This document shows, one piece after another, positions 26,938-39,087 of a stretch of 64,000 nucleotides of DNA; position 1 is the stretch's first letter; every line of letters starts with the position of its first letter. This stretch comes from Morinoia aosen (lineage: Eukaryota > Arthropoda > Malacostraca > Amphipoda > Talitridae). The notes beneath the pieces are model-generated. The model was given only the letters and a program-made list of their open reading frames with translations, did no database searches and was not told the origin of the DNA. The position numbers were made by a program, and so were the translations under genes. The stretch covers positions 36,060,139 through 36,124,138 of the forward strand of contig CM059563.1 of NCBI GenBank assembly GCA_030386875.1, written 5' to 3'.

Positions 26938-27103
26938 GTAAGTTGTATTGTGGTCAAATAATTGTTAATATATCCCTCCATTTATATCAAATTGTCATTT
27001 AAATATTTTTGAATAGTGGATTTGACGCTTCTTCGTTATGATGAAGAATCGGCGTGAAATATGCGCGAAAAACTTAGACAAACACAATCTTTTATTTCGG
27101 CAG

Positions 27104-27163
27104 GCACAAGTCTTCGTAGAGAGACTTCAAAGCTAATATGCTGCCGAGGATTCAAACAAAATT
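27104..27163 (+). other. Possible small exon
   Basis: The acceptor TTATTTCGGCAG and donor ATT|gtaagc bound 60 nt that stay open only in entry phase 1 (TSLRRETSKLICCRGF). The phase disagrees with the flanking exon-like segments, so this is a weak candidate. Confidence 0.15.
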
Positions 27164-27243
27164 GTAAGCTAATGTACTTCGAAATTGTGGAGAAACTAAC
27201 ATTTTTAAATATGTCTTACAGTTTACTGTTCTCAAATTTCTAG

Positions 27244-27422
27244 GTTCCATATCTGATGACCGCCAGGGAAGCAAACCTTAGTCGCACAGTGACAGCGATT
27301 TTGAAAATCTTACTCGCGAGAAACCTAGCGACAGAATTCTCCATGCCAGGGTTAGGCCCCCACAGATTGAGGACCAACTCAAGTTTGACAACTCCGCTCC
27401 GCCGCTCGTGCAGTAATCGAAA
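27244..27422 (+). CDS. Exon-like segment resembling the DUF4806 domain
   Basis: Acceptor AAATTTCTAG and donor AAA|gtgagt bound 179 nt with one fully open frame of 59 codons. The stretch ANLSRTVTAILKILL followed by LATEFSMPG resembles the DUF4806 core, a short helical domain seen in many uncharacterised arthropod proteins, where it reads roughly GG-x-N-x(3)-TV-x(2)-IL-x(2)-LL-x(3)-LA-x(2)-FS-x(2)-G. The diagnostic GG before the Asn is not present, and the entry phase (0) does not join the 26718 segment. This may be a diverged or decayed copy. Function unknown. Confidence 0.35.
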
Positions 27423-27964
27423 GTGAGTAACCATGATAACATGTACTTAAGAGTATTGTTAAAGAAAACTAATTAATATTTGCAAATCATGTTCACAACA
27501 TTTGATTGTTTTCAATTTAGTGCGTAAAATAAAAGAGTAGGATAGAGCCTGCAATAATTTGTTCCGAACGACCTTCTTCGTATTTTTTTCTTCATTGCAA
27601 TGCAGATGCTCTTGCTCAAATTCCCGAGTACCGCAACGAGCCTAGGAGTAAAGTGAAATCTGCCTTTCAGAAAGCTCTCATCTCATAGCTAAGCTCTGCT
27701 GAATAATGTTTTACGAAGTTTCACCAGGATAAACTTGCAATCTCATGTAGGTTCATAGATAACAAATTTTGTAGCAAACTTCTTTTGTTTAATGAACAAC
27801 TCCAGTCACCCACTCCCCACAATTAGGTTCTAACGCTCTTTTTCGACGAGACGACTACCTGCTGTATCTACTTATTAGTCATCCACTTTCAGTTGCGAGT
27901 GATATGCATGCACATATATTTCGAAACATGACTTCATGAGTATATATTTTAACACTTTGACCTC

Positions 27965-28180
27965 AATTGGTTAAACTGAGATTCAATTTTCAACTAAAAT
28001 TTGAAGTAGATTAAAGTAAGCTATTTTGAAAATGCAAACAATAACCGGATCCGGCCGTCATTTTGCTTTAATCAAATATTCATTAAAAATTTAGTTTGTG
28101 ATACTGTTCGGTCAGCAGCATTAGAAAAATCCCCTCCGAGACCACCGGTAGAGTATGTTGCGCTGAAAGTGTAAATGATG
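27965..28180. repeat. Dispersed repeat also found near 60300-60500
   Basis: The stretch from GTAAGCTATTTTGAAAAT through ATTAAAAATTTAGTTTGTGA to CCACCGGTAGAGTATG aligns with 60334-60505, including the CCACCGGT block and the GTCAGCAGCATT / GTCAGTAGCATT block. It is a diverged copy of an interspersed repeat of unknown class. Confidence 0.55.
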
Positions 28181-28607
28181 ATAGTAGTCATTTCGAGCGA
28201 TACTAAGTGTAGCCTGTTATTAAATAGGGGATGAGGAAAGTGCCAGGTAGAGGTAATGTCTCAACTGACCATTATTCACCATGCTCATTGCGCACGTCGC
28301 ACTGAAATTAGATTTTTTCATGTGCTTATAACGACAGATTGATAGTATAATATAGATGTTTTCAAATTATTCTAACACAATTTAACTTTTCAACTTTTCA
28401 ACTTTGCGAAATTGTTTTAGTTCTCCCCGTGTTAGAATACAAAGTTAGTCACATATCATTTCACTGAAATGAACACTCAATTTCTTAAAAATTCTACATA
28501 TATCAGTCAATGAAAGGCAACATTTCGATGTTACTAACATCATTTTCAGGATGTCAAAGACAAAACAAACAATCACTTTGATAAAACTATGTCAGTCCAA
28601 AACGTAA

Positions 28608-29670
28608 GCTACATCAGACTAAATATAAATATTGGTAATCCCATTGCGATATGACTAGGTAGGACTTACTTTTAGCAAGACTAAAATTACAGATGCCTAG
28701 TCATTGATTACCAGATATTCATATGGTAACGGCACCAGAGATGAAGGCAAAATGGACGATCTACCGGAGGTTCCAAACGTCTAAGCCACAGTCCTACAGA
28801 ACAATTCTAGAGCAAAAAATAATTTGTACTTTCGTTGAGGGTAGGTTCAATTTTATAAATCTGCAGTGCTTCTATAACTTGAATTCTATACCGGTGAAGC
28901 CGGTTTTATACGGAAGGTACGTGGACGATATTATCGTTGAAATTGAGATGGTAGAGCAGTTTGAGATGTTGAGGGATTTGGTGACTGATAATCCGGTGTT
29001 ACATTTACGTATGAGCTGGGTGTGTAAGTGGGAAGCTGCCATTTCTTGACTTTTCAGTTGAAGAATCTCAGAGTGCTTTTCGTATAACTGTGTATGTCAC
29101 CATCGCATGCTGGTGGAACCACAAACTGTGATTGTGATGCAGCGCATGTGTATTATGAAGGTGTTATCCATACTTTGTTGAAGAACATTTATAAAGTGTG
29201 CAGAAGCTGGGCTAGTTTTCATTTAGAAATGCTACGATGTAAGCGGTTGCTAGTTAATGACAATTTCTCCAATACGCTTATTGATGGAATTGGTAACTTT
29301 GTAAATCGAATTTTTAGTGAGGACTATCACCCGGGATGTGCAAAACATAAATATATTTTATGAAAATCAAATGCATAGCAATTACAAAATTGATCAACGT
29401 GTCTTCGAAAATGTTGTTGAAACTTCGTGAAACCAATACATCCAGATATGTCATTAAATCTTCGTGTGTACTACAAAATCACAAAATCAGTCATGACATC
29501 TCCAGTTGTTTATTCATTTTACCTCTATCTCTGGTGCCGTTAACGTGCGAATATCTGGTGTACGGTAAGAACTAGTCATCTGCAATTTCAATCATGTACA
29601 GAATTACCCTACCTAGTCTTCTCGCATTGTGATATTTGATACCAATATTTTTGTTCTGTCTAATCTAGCT
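28608..29670. repeat. Inverted-repeat arms enclosing the Penelope-like RT
   Basis: The left arm (about 28608-28744) and right arm (about 29527-29670) are diverged inverse complements. Matching words include GACTAGGTAGG, AATTACAGATG / AATTGCAGATG, ACCAGATATTC and AACGGCACCAGAGAT. The arms face each other around the RT relic. Penelope-like elements often carry such pseudo-LTR arrangements, sometimes inverted, so the arms may be the element's own ends or a rearranged duplication. Confidence 0.65.
28723..29560 (+). pseudogene. Penelope-like element reverse transcriptase relic
   Basis: The first open part contains GRYVDDIIVEI, the RT catalytic box in the RYVDD form typical of Penelope-like elements. 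FLDFSVEESQS follows, then, after a frameshift near 29095, a stretch with ILKN/LLKN-type helix, FHLEMLRCKRLLVNDNFSN and LIDGIGNFVN. These align with the RT-thumb region of this class. Further on, LRVYYKI and VVYSF (other frames, about 29450-29530) match the linker that leads to the GIY-YIG endonuclease, but the endonuclease itself is missing. The piece is truncated at both ends and broken by at least two frameshifts and stops, so it is dead. Confidence 0.7.
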
Positions 29671-30109
29671 TAAATCAGTGATTATCTTTGTATTCTGACA
29701 AGTTTAGAACTATTGAAACACAAGTAATTCGATATTTTTCTCTAACCGTTTTTTTCAGCCAGTATACCCTTATTAATTAAATGAGTAAAGCTACTGATAA
29801 GGAATCTAAAACGAAGGATAAACTTTACAAACCTATGCTGTGAGGAGCATTTATTCTCGCTAAAATTTGACCAGGAAACTATTAAAGGTATTTCATACTC
29901 AGAATATTCATTTGTTGGATAGCAATCCTATAACCAACTTTTTTTTTCACCAGGATCAGTTGACTGGGATAGAGGAGACGCAAGAGACCCGTCACTTATC
30001 TTTCAGCTATCACTTGGGCATTTGAAAATTGTGCACCAGCCCTTGACGAGCCAGTTTTACTCTAGTTAAACGGAAAGACACGGTGTATTCTAAGATGAAG
30101 TGTCACAGA

Positions 30110-30545
30110 AGGTTTAGACCCTTCAGAGCATAGAACTATTATATCCATGGGAACTAGCGATCCCAGGGGAATTTCTGAGGCCCAGCTGAAGGTAAGGTAT
30201 GCATTCCTTTTGATTTCATATGCTTTTGTTTTCTTGGTTCGGAATAAATTCATGTTTTCTATGTCATGAAAGTTGGTCGCCGCAAGAAAAGCGTCAGCAA
30301 ACGTGCTGGCGTTGAGATTACATTTTTTGCAGCTTACTGCTGACCTTTTCGCTGTTTATTACGTTCTTTAACTTCTATCACGTTTCATAAACTTTGTGTA
30401 TCATGTTGATTCTGAAAACAAGGTATTTCACGCCTTGTTCATAGATTCCCCGTTTGCTTAATTCCATACAAATTTATTTGTTCCATCTTCCACTCTCTAC
30501 AACGCATCAATTTGGACAGGGAGGCTTACCCTTAAATTCTAGATT
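30110..30545 (+). repeat. R1 dispersed element, diverged copy b
   Basis: Words of the R1 consensus are seen in order: ATCCATGGGAACTAGCG, CCAGGGGAA, a T-rich middle, GCAGCTTACTGCTGACC, CATAGATTCCCCG, AATTCCATAC and GGGAGGCTTA. Divergence is high and no target duplication could be defined. Confidence 0.6.
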
Positions 30546-30909
30546 TAGCTTAAATAAAGGATTAATTTTAATGAAATATTTCATTTATACCTCGTTGAGT
30601 GCTGATAATGCCGGTCGTGCTTTGCATTTTCGTAAAAAAATTTAAGCAATGAATAACTTAGATGTCAAAACATGTTTTAATAACTGCGAGTCGAGTATGT
30701 GATCGTAGAAATAAGACCAGCGCAGTCTATGCTGTAATTGGACAGGTGTGCTTAATTATCGGCCAAGATGAGCCGTTATTTTTGTTTCTTTACATAATTA
30801 ACAGCGGGCGGGGGTAAACATTTGAGTGTTTTAAAACCAAGCTTTCTCTTGAGAAACTCTCTACCACGCTCAGCGAAGTTTTTCTTTTGAAAAGCAACAC
30901 TCGAATATA

Positions 30910-30913
<4 letters not shown>

Positions 30914-30945
<32 letters not shown>
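30914..30945. repeat. TA dinucleotide microsatellite
   Basis: About 16 uninterrupted TA dinucleotides lie in AT-rich sequence. No neighbouring gene was recognised. Confidence 0.95.
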
Positions 30946-30950
<5 letters not shown>

Positions 30951-31079
30951 ATTCACGATCTGTCGGCCTCTGGGAGAATATGAAGCCCTATTTGAAGGAC
31001 CCTGCCAGTAGAAGGCTTTCTGCGCGTCCCATTTTGATTTTCATTAGCTAAAAAATGTATAATTGAATTTGAATTTAGC

Positions 31080-32110
31080 TCTAAAGGTAAATGGATAATA
31101 ATATTGTCATCAATTTCTATTCATGAAAACAGTCCCGACAAAAGAACATCCTTAGTTAAAAATTAACATCCTCTTATATTTAAGAGGTTGTATGTAAGTC
31201 CACTCAATCGTGCTTTTGAGCTCATGATATTTTATCATTAAAATACATAAAATTTTGGAATGAAGCATACTCTAAACGTGAAAGAATTTTAATATTGTCA
31301 TCGATTTCTACCCGTACAAGCCGTCTCGACGAAATAACATCCTTTGTTAAAAAGTTATAATAACTTTTAGGAACAACGGCCGCAGATTCGCGCATTTTTA
31401 ATTTTTCCATCTGACGAATTGTACTGCTGTGGAACACTGATGTGAACAGCACTTCATAACCACCAAGAACTCGATTGGGAGTTTAGGCCACTTCATCGTG
31501 CATTTGTCCATGTGATATTTTATCTTGAAAAACATAATATTTTTGAATGAAGTCGACTCTAAACATGGAAGAATTATAATATTGTCATCAATTTCTCCTT
31601 TTACAAGCCGTCTCGACGAAATAATATCCTTTGTTAAATAGTTAATGAGAATTTTTTAGGAGCAACGGCCACAAGTTCGTTCATTTATAATTTTTCTAAG
31701 TTTTATCATTTAAAAACAGAATATTTTTGAATGAAGTGAACTCTAAACGTGCAAGAATAATAATAATGACATCAATTTCTACCCTTGCAAGCCGTCTCGA
31801 GGAAATAATATCCTTTGTTAAATAGTTATGATAACTTTTACGAGCAACGGCCACATATTCGTGCATTTGTGATTTCATCTATCGGACGATTTGTAATGCT
31901 TTGGAAGAGTGATCTGAACAGCATTTCATAACAGCCAAGAACTTGATTGAGTGTAGGCCGGGCACTTAATAGTGCATTTGACCTCATGATATTTTATTAT
32001 TGAAAAACAGAATAAATAGAAGGAAGTGAACTCTAAACATGAAAAAATAACAATAATATCATCAAATCTCCCCTTTATAAGCCGTCTCGACGAAATAGCT
32101 ATTTGACAAA
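31080..32110. repeat. Irregular tandem repeat family
   Basis: A module with ATATTGTCATCAATTTCT, GCCGTCTCGACGAAATA and CCTTTGTTAAA recurs near 31100, 31290, 31570, 31770 and 32050. The spacing varies, about 190 to 290 bp. Some modules also carry the TGATATTTTATCATT and GAACAGCATTTCATAAC words. It is a degenerate tandem array; the short minus-strand open frames in it are by-products. Confidence 0.7.
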
Positions 32111-32744
32111 GCGCGCACACTGTAATGCCTTCAGATTTCTACACCACCCACCCCTCTCCCACCACCTCAGTACCACCACAGAACAGATGCCAGTCGCGCC
32201 AATTTTGGAAGTATATGGTATGACTAAGGTTTATTAATTCATATGTTCGTTATACAGTTATTATTTATCACTCATTTATAAACAACACAAATACTTAGAA
32301 AGCAGATACTGCAGTATGATATGAAAGGTAACCTGCAATAAATCATTATAATCAGATATTACAACGAACGCTAGTGTTTGGCAGTTTAACACTCCATCTC
32401 GATACTCTAGGAAATTACAATATCTTCTTGTAATATTTTACTTACTATATTACATTCCTTACCTTTCGCACTAGCTATGCTAGATACATATATGTATACA
32501 AAAATTTTATGAATTATTATACTGATTGTGATAGAAAAGCAGTACCATAACTATGATAAAACACGTCAGAAGCCTGTATAGATTACTGGTTTGCATGAGT
32601 GCCAACTGTAGTATTCTCACGCAGTCTTGGTTGTGTGTATTATGGCTTTCAGTAATGATCAAAATATAACTTGGCCAGATGAATTTAAATGAGTTGAATT
32701 ATGCATTAGATTATGAAAATTATGCATTAACAGCATAATTTCTT

Positions 32745-33090
32745 AAAGGGGAGACAACTATTGGATCTATTGGAATTAGCGTTCTCATGATAAAGCTATA
32801 CGGTCCCGAGCTTCACGTTAATTACCTATGTGTTGATAGCAAGTTTTTTTCTAATGTACTATCCCTTATCGGCTCACTGCTGTCCTGTTTTAAGCGTATC
32901 TGAATTTTTTCCTGAACTATCATATTGTTTTATGAATTTCCTTCTCAAATTCGTGCTTCAAAGAGCAGATCATGAGTGGAAATGCCCTTATGGCATGAAT
33001 TTTGCATTCCTCCAACTCCTATCTATATTGGGCCTTAATCCTTCCTCGTTTTACTACACCTCTGTCATGTTAGGGAGGCTGACTCACCGA
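32745..33090 (+). repeat. R1 dispersed element, diverged copy c
   Basis: R1 words occur in order: ATCTATTGGAATTAGCG, GGTCCCGAGC, ATCGGCTCACTGCTGTCCTG, a T-rich middle, CCTCCAACTCC and TTAGGGAGGCT. It is more diverged than copies a, d and e, and no clear target duplication is seen. Confidence 0.6.
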
Positions 33091-33099
33091 TACCGGCGC

Positions 33100-34160
33100 G
33101 CCATTTTAGAGAACTCATCTAAGATCCTTCCCGAGTTACCCTGACAAATATGGTAATTTCTGAACTATAAGACGTAGAATCTTGAAATTAAAACCAAATT
33201 AATGCTCGTGATGAGTACAACATTTTTATGTATTTTAATAATTTTTTAAGCCCCCGTGAGCGGCAGGAAGCGTGGCTCTCGTGGCCCCTCAATAGTCGGC
33301 CGATATTCTCGATTAACATCACTTTCCGCCATCATTTATTTCTAAACTATTGCACCTAAAAATTTGAAATTGGTTTCATTTTAAACATCAATTCATTTTG
33401 CAACGGAGAGTGTATAAAATAACTCTCAAACGTTTCTTGGCGCATGGATGGAAGTTTTCCTCCCCTCGCAATGGTCGGCCGATTTTCTCGATTGACCTCA
33501 CTTTCGCCATCATTTATTTCTAAGCTATTGCACCTAAAAAATTGAAATTAGTTTCATTTTAAACATCAATTCATTTTGCAACGGAGAGTGTATAATATAA
33601 CTCTCAAACGTTTCTTGGCGAGGCATGGATGGAAGTTTTCCTCCCCTCGCAATGGTCGGCCGATTTTCTCGATTAACCTCACTTTCCGCCATCATTTATT
33701 TCTAAACTATTGCACCTAAAAAATTGAAATTGGTTTCATTTTAAACATCAATTCATTTTGCAACGGAGAGTGTATAATATAACTCTCAAACGTTTCTTGG
33801 CGCGGCATGGATGGAAGTTTTCCTCCCCTCGCAATGGTCGGCCGATTTTCTCGATTGACCTCACTTTCCGCCATCATTTATTTCTAAACTATTGCGCCTA
33901 AAAATTTGAAATTGGTTTTATTTTAAACATCAATTCATTTTGCAACGGAGAGTGTATAATATAACTCTCAAACGTTTTTCGGCGAGGCATGGATGGAAAT
34001 TTTCATACGCTCGCAATGGTCGGATGATTTTCTCGATTAACCTCATTTTCCGCCATCATTTATTTCTAAACTATTGCACCTAAAAATTTGAAATTGGTTT
34101 CATTTTAAACATCAACTCATTTTGCAACGGTGAGTGTATAATAAAACTCTCATATTCTTC
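33100..34160. repeat. 182-bp tandem array with unique leader
   Basis: After a leader (33100-33300), a unit containing GCCATCATTTATTTCTAAAC, CATTTTGCAACGGAGAG, AACTCTCAAACGTTTC and CAATGGTCGGCCGATTTT repeats five times. GCCATCAT anchors lie at 33328, 33506, 33688, 33870 and 34052, giving spacings of 178, 182, 182 and 182. Units are nearly identical in the middle and more diverged at the edges, as expected for tandem expansion. Confidence 0.85.
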
Positions 34161-35159
34161 CTGGAAGGATGACAGAGAGCAAGGTTCTCCTACCCCCATA
34201 AACCGCGCATGCTTTGGACTGAACAACTGCATTTTCATTAGTGTCCCCTCTTTATGATATTTTTTATACCTCTCTCGTTTCGTTTTCTTCGAAATCCAGG
34301 AACTACTGTTTTAAATATCAGTCAATTGCTGTGTTTCATAATCAGAGATTCATTATCCTTGTTTCTGCCTTTCATTTTGCTTTCTCTACTTCTCTTGGCC
34401 GAACCTATACGCTACTTGATTAGGCCTATTACGAACTCATCTAATTACTTTGGCGATACAATGATTCACATAGCTTTTCTGCGTCGAAAATACGGAAACA
34501 CTTTTGGATCAAGTGTGTACAGTTTTCTTCCCTTTTTTCATTTTTATTTCCCTATCTTCCTGATAAAATGTTCTTGTTAGTCGTGACGTCCCAACTTCCG
34601 TTTTCTCACGCTGTTGAGTTTATTATCACAACTCTATTTTCGGTATTTAACTTTTTGCTCTGTTCCAGCTATGGTGCAAATGTTTTGGTTTCCATTGTAC
34701 AACCATCCTTATTTCCCTATCTCCAGTGAACTCTTTTGTGACAGTATTATCAGCGTAGTTTGTAATTTTTTTAAATTTGTCTTAGGATAAAACATGTTAT
34801 TCACTTCGAGCTCATTATTTTGGTAAACTAATCGATACTTAAGAACAAAAAAAAATCATTCTGAATGTCGACCTCATAATCTTAGACGCAAAATAATTTA
34901 AATCTGTCCAACCTACTCCTAACATTAAATCCTCCAATCACCAGTTCCTGTGTTGGTTTGCTCATATTCCAATACAAGTGCGCCCTAACGAGAGTGTTTT
35001 ACACGTATGCGTTACGAGGATTATGTTTTTTAGTTACGTATATTTATTACCTAGTTATTATTTAATATTATTATATAAATTACTGAGTGCTAGTGTGCTC
35101 TCAGCCCACACTAGCACTGAACTTTCAAATAAAAACATATATAAATTTCCTTTGCGTGA

Positions 35160-35440
35160 ATTACCGGCTAGCCATTTTCGAGATCCGATCTAAGACTCTT
35201 CGAAAGAACCTCTGAATTACCAGGACAAATAGAGTAATTTCTAAATTATAAGACGTACAATCTTGAAATTGGTACCAAATTAATTCTCGTGGCGAAAACA
35301 ACATTTTTACGTACTTGAAAATATTTTTGACGCCCCCGTGTGGGGCAGAGAGCGACGCTCTCGTAGCCCCTCAATGGTCGGTCAATTTTCTCGATTAACC
35401 TCGTTTTGTGCCAACATTAATGTCTAAACTATTGCACTTA
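35160..35440. repeat. Unexpanded counterpart of the 33100-33365 segment
   Basis: The order ATCTAAGA, AATTACCAGGACAAATA, ATTATAAGACGTA, AATCTTGAAATTG, CGCCCCCGTG, GCCCCTCAATGGTCGG and CTAAACTATTGCAC matches the leader and first unit of the 33-34 kb array. Here the 182-bp unit is not repeated. The two loci are diverged copies of one dispersed element. Confidence 0.7.
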
Positions 35441-35546
35441 CAAGACAAATTAACCAAGTGAAATTATCGTTATCAAAATTAAGAATGAGGGGCAAACATG
35501 CTCAAACGAAATCATACGTCAATATGCACCTTTTTTACTTAAAATG

Positions 35547-36169
35547 AATCCAAGTCAAGTTCAATTTAACTCCAGTCAAGTTGAATTTAATTGAAGTCAA
35601 GTTCAAATTAATCCAACCTTAAGTTGAGTTCAGAATTGACATAGTCGCTCTGTAATTTCAGCCTCTTTTGTGTTATATATGTACCTATTGGGTGTGATGA
35701 GCAAGACAATCGGTTTTCATATCAGGAAGGAATACATAAAATTTCCACCGGTAATGAAATTTAAAGAAAAGCTGTCTCAAAATGAACCAAGTATCCAGCA
35801 TCAAGAGGCAGATCGAGTGTGATTCATACATTTGAGCGACGTGATAATTACAAGTCAATTATAAAAACTTCGAATCATACTAGGCCTACTCATTACAGTT
35901 GTTCAAAATTTTCACATTAATGACAGAATGCATCCATTCAAATATTTATGTTCAAGAGGTGACTTCTTGTTACGCATAGTAGTATCGAGGATTTATTTAT
36001 ACTTAAATAGAGATTTAAATGCGTGAAATTCAACTTTTTCACCCATTAGGCTTTGACTTGCACTAATTTGAACTTGTTATGGATTAAAATGAATTAGACT
36101 TGGATTAATTTGAACTTGACTTGAATTAAATCGAACTCGACTTTGGTTAACTTGAACTTGACCTGGATT
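35547..36169. repeat. Fold-back repeat with 70-bp arms
   Basis: Arms 35547-35616 and 36100-36169 are inverse complements with roughly 85% identity by eye. Each arm is itself built of a short repeated word GTCAAGTTCAA-TTAA. The ~480-bp interior shows no gene. It could be a MITE-like element or an inverted duplication of a simple array; no target duplication was found. Confidence 0.65.
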
Positions 36170-38520
36170 AATTTTAAAAAATTAATCCTTGAAATTAAAA
36201 ACACAATCCTCGAAACGCTAAGTTTAAAAATACTTTCGATAGTGCGTACTTATGAAATAAAAGACAAAATCGTTTACTTATATACAAACACCGCCATTAC
36301 AATAGAAGCTAAAATAACTTAACACAGAGATCTACAATTGCTATTCATACATGGTTATCGCAATACCCATGCTAATTGTCGAAACAAATGATTTGGAGAA
36401 ATGCACGAAAAAAATGCGCACCCTTCGTTGCGGTAGTTTGATTTTGGTACATGCATTTAAATACAAGTGACTAAGAAAACATAATCCAAGTGATGCATCG
36501 CTTAAAACAAGCCGTGGATTGTGCCATGGCATGGCATAATCCATGTGACGCAAGCTGAAAACGGCATCTTCTGCAAAACTGGTGTTGCGATGTTTTTCTT
36601 TCATAAACGTTCACAACGCAGCCAATCTCTATACGTTCTCTATGCCATTCAGAAGAGCCTTTTTACTCTCATGTCCTAGTTCAAACATACTGTTAGGACT
36701 ACAATTATTTAGCACAAACCAAAATCTTGTTTTAAGAATATAAGAATGATTTCTTTTACTTTCCAAGAAATAATTGAAATTTTCTTCGGCAGTTCTTTTT
36801 TACGATGGAAGTTTCTATTCTGACCTTAGAGGTGATTCATAGCCCTCATTACTTCGAGTCTCAAACACTTCATTATTTTTTTCCCAAATACCTTCAGTGT
36901 TATATTCGAGCTCGAAGTAGGACTCTGAATCATTTCTAGAAGCAGCCGATGATTCATCGTTCAAGGTTCGTGCCTGAATCCTTGTTGCAATAATTTTTGT
37001 CTTTTCCCAAAGAATTCTGCATTGAATCAAAAATTACATGAAGAAATATGTCATCACTTCAGAATCAAATGCAAGGCGTGTATGAATTTATAAATAAACT
37101 TCTCGTGAGTAATTTCTCCAACGTTATTACAATGAAAATCTGCGTGGTTGGTTGGTATCATAGATTCCATTTAAATTAAATAAAAAATTTATCATCCGCT
37201 TACTTGTGCATGCGTTAAAAAATAGAGCGTGAAAATTGAATCTAATGTTGGTAATAAAATGCAGTATATCGCAAAAAAAACGATACCGCAATTTCTTTCA
37301 GATACTTCTTGGCTGATAATATTCCATCCTTATGTAATAAAGGCCCCGTACCTCTGTTTATAAATACTAGTACACACGGCCCGACACAAGTGCCCATCAA
37401 ACAATTCCGTAGAGTTACCAAACGCCGTTCAAGGGTCAATTTAGCATCTCGTTGGCGAGCAGCATTGCTTCGTCTTGCCATTTCGCGTTGTTCATCCGAT
37501 TGTATTCTGCGTTTTTCTAGCTGTCGAAGTCTTTCTCCTTCTCTCTTGCGGTTGGATACATTTCTATCCATGGTGGTCTCTTTTGCCGGAATTTTATTGT
37601 GAAATGTCGTCTATTATCTCTTCGAAGCTTTTCAAGAAAATCACAATTTTGAAAACAATAAATCATGTTCCAAAATTTTGGGCCTAATACTAAGTGGCAG
37701 CCAGCTTTCTGGTCAAACGAATTTAAAACATTTCTTTTTGCATTATCAATTAAAAATATAAAATTAACACCATGAATTTAAACAGGGAAAGCTCCAAAGA
37801 AAATTTCTATTTGTAAAAATAAGCCGATTGCGTATTCTGGATGCCATAATGCAAGTGAAAGGGAATTGAATCGCCACTGAAAAAAAATACAAAAGAATAA
37901 TTTCCTGTATTTCTTTAAGCTATATCCTTGTTGCTATCAAAGCTATCGATTAGAAGAGGGGATCACACGGACGGCCGGACGCGGCTCTTATTATCATAGT
38001 GATTTTTTCACTTTTTGGTTCGTAATTTGTCCTGTGATATTGCAACGGGCCTATGTGTCTGCACTCACTCTCAGGTGTTTTTGGTTAGTTGGTTGGCCCG
38101 TCTCTTTGTCATGCTCATAACCTTCTGACCACAACGTGTGCCACCGTTAGCCACGGAGGCAATTTTCATAATGCTGCGGGACGACCAGAAGTCACACACT
38201 TTTCGAAAAAACTTATTTGAACCTAATGAGAGGATGATCGAGTTGAATTTTCAAAATATCTGATTACAATTAACTTTAAATTTGAATTGAATATTCAACT
38301 TCAGTTTCACCAACTGCAGTCAAAGTGTTTAGGATGCTTAAAAACGGAATCTGTGATTTGAAGAATATTTTAATTGACTGTACTACTCGTATTAGGATGT
38401 ATATATTGTGTCAAATGAAAATATCGAAAGCAGTCATTTTTGACGTATCATGTACACTAGTAAATAATGATACACAGTTGTTGTTTGCTTGGTTTATCCG
38501 TCTCTATGTGGCGCACATAA
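36170..38520. other. AT-rich region with two weak minus-strand exon-like frames
   Basis: At 37400-37571 (minus) a frame starts with ATG and encodes a highly charged stretch with MDRNVSNRKREGERLRQLEK and RRSNAARQRDAKL. At 36815-37021 (minus) a frame follows an acceptor-like ATGCAG and encodes an acidic C-terminus ending NEGYESPLRSE. Donor and acceptor phases between them could not be matched, and neither piece shows a domain I can name. The rest of this stretch shows nothing recognisable. Confidence 0.25.
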
Positions 38521-38525
38521 GAATG

Positions 38526-38898
38526 TGTAAAAGGTTCAGGATGACTCAAGTCAGGGGAATAACTATGCACAAGTTCTACGAATTTTATTAGAAAAACGAT
38601 TTGACAGGAACGACAGTTAACACTTGACAGGAACGACAGTTAGCACTTGACAGGAACGACAGTTAGCACTTGACAGGAACGACAGTTAGCACTTGACAGG
38701 AACGACCGATAGATTTCACGGAACAATACGTGAAAATAGAAGTTGAATAATATGATTTCGGAATATTCTCTCCTCTGCCAGACGCAGCACCAGACCCTAT
38801 GGAGTGGCGCACGGACTGCCTGAGGTCACATGACAACCGGGTCAGAGAAGGTCGCGCTAGAATGAACACGAGACGAGAATATGATGTACGCTTTTACA
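38526..38898 (-). repeat. 3' LTR (373 bp, four minisatellite units)
   Basis: It runs TGTAAAAG to CTTTTACA on the plus strand, a perfect 8-bp terminal inversion. It contains four 23-bp units plus a partial unit (38604-38707) and a polyadenylation signal AATAAA on the minus strand at 38584-38589. The units here read GACAGGAACGACAGTTAGC, unlike the dominant unit of the 5' LTR. Confidence 0.9.
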
Positions 38899-38909
38899 TA
38901 CCTCCCTAC
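38899..38909 (-). promoter_or_regulatory. Polypurine tract
   Basis: On the minus strand GTAGGGAGGTA lies directly before the 3' LTR start, the place where plus-strand DNA synthesis is primed in LTR elements. It is short but in the right position. Confidence 0.55.
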
Positions 38910-39087
38910 GAAAGACAATTTTGTTCATGAACAAAAGTTAACCGCGTACATCGTATAAAAAGTTACAACACTCTTAAGTCTAGTCAAACATCAATCGAAA
39001 CATAGTTTTAAATAACATCTAAGCTTAGAAGTACAAGGCACACACAAATACTCGCAGAAATATAAAAGTTACACAGGTCACGTTTAC

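Noticed and set aside
33100-33330. Coding frame in 32830-33144
   Set aside because: The frame runs through a diverged R1 copy and the repeat leader, with no conserved motif.
37400-37571. bZIP transcription factor (NAARQRD stretch)
   Set aside because: The spacing of Asn, Ala-Ala and Arg does not fit the bZIP basic region and there is no leucine zipper.
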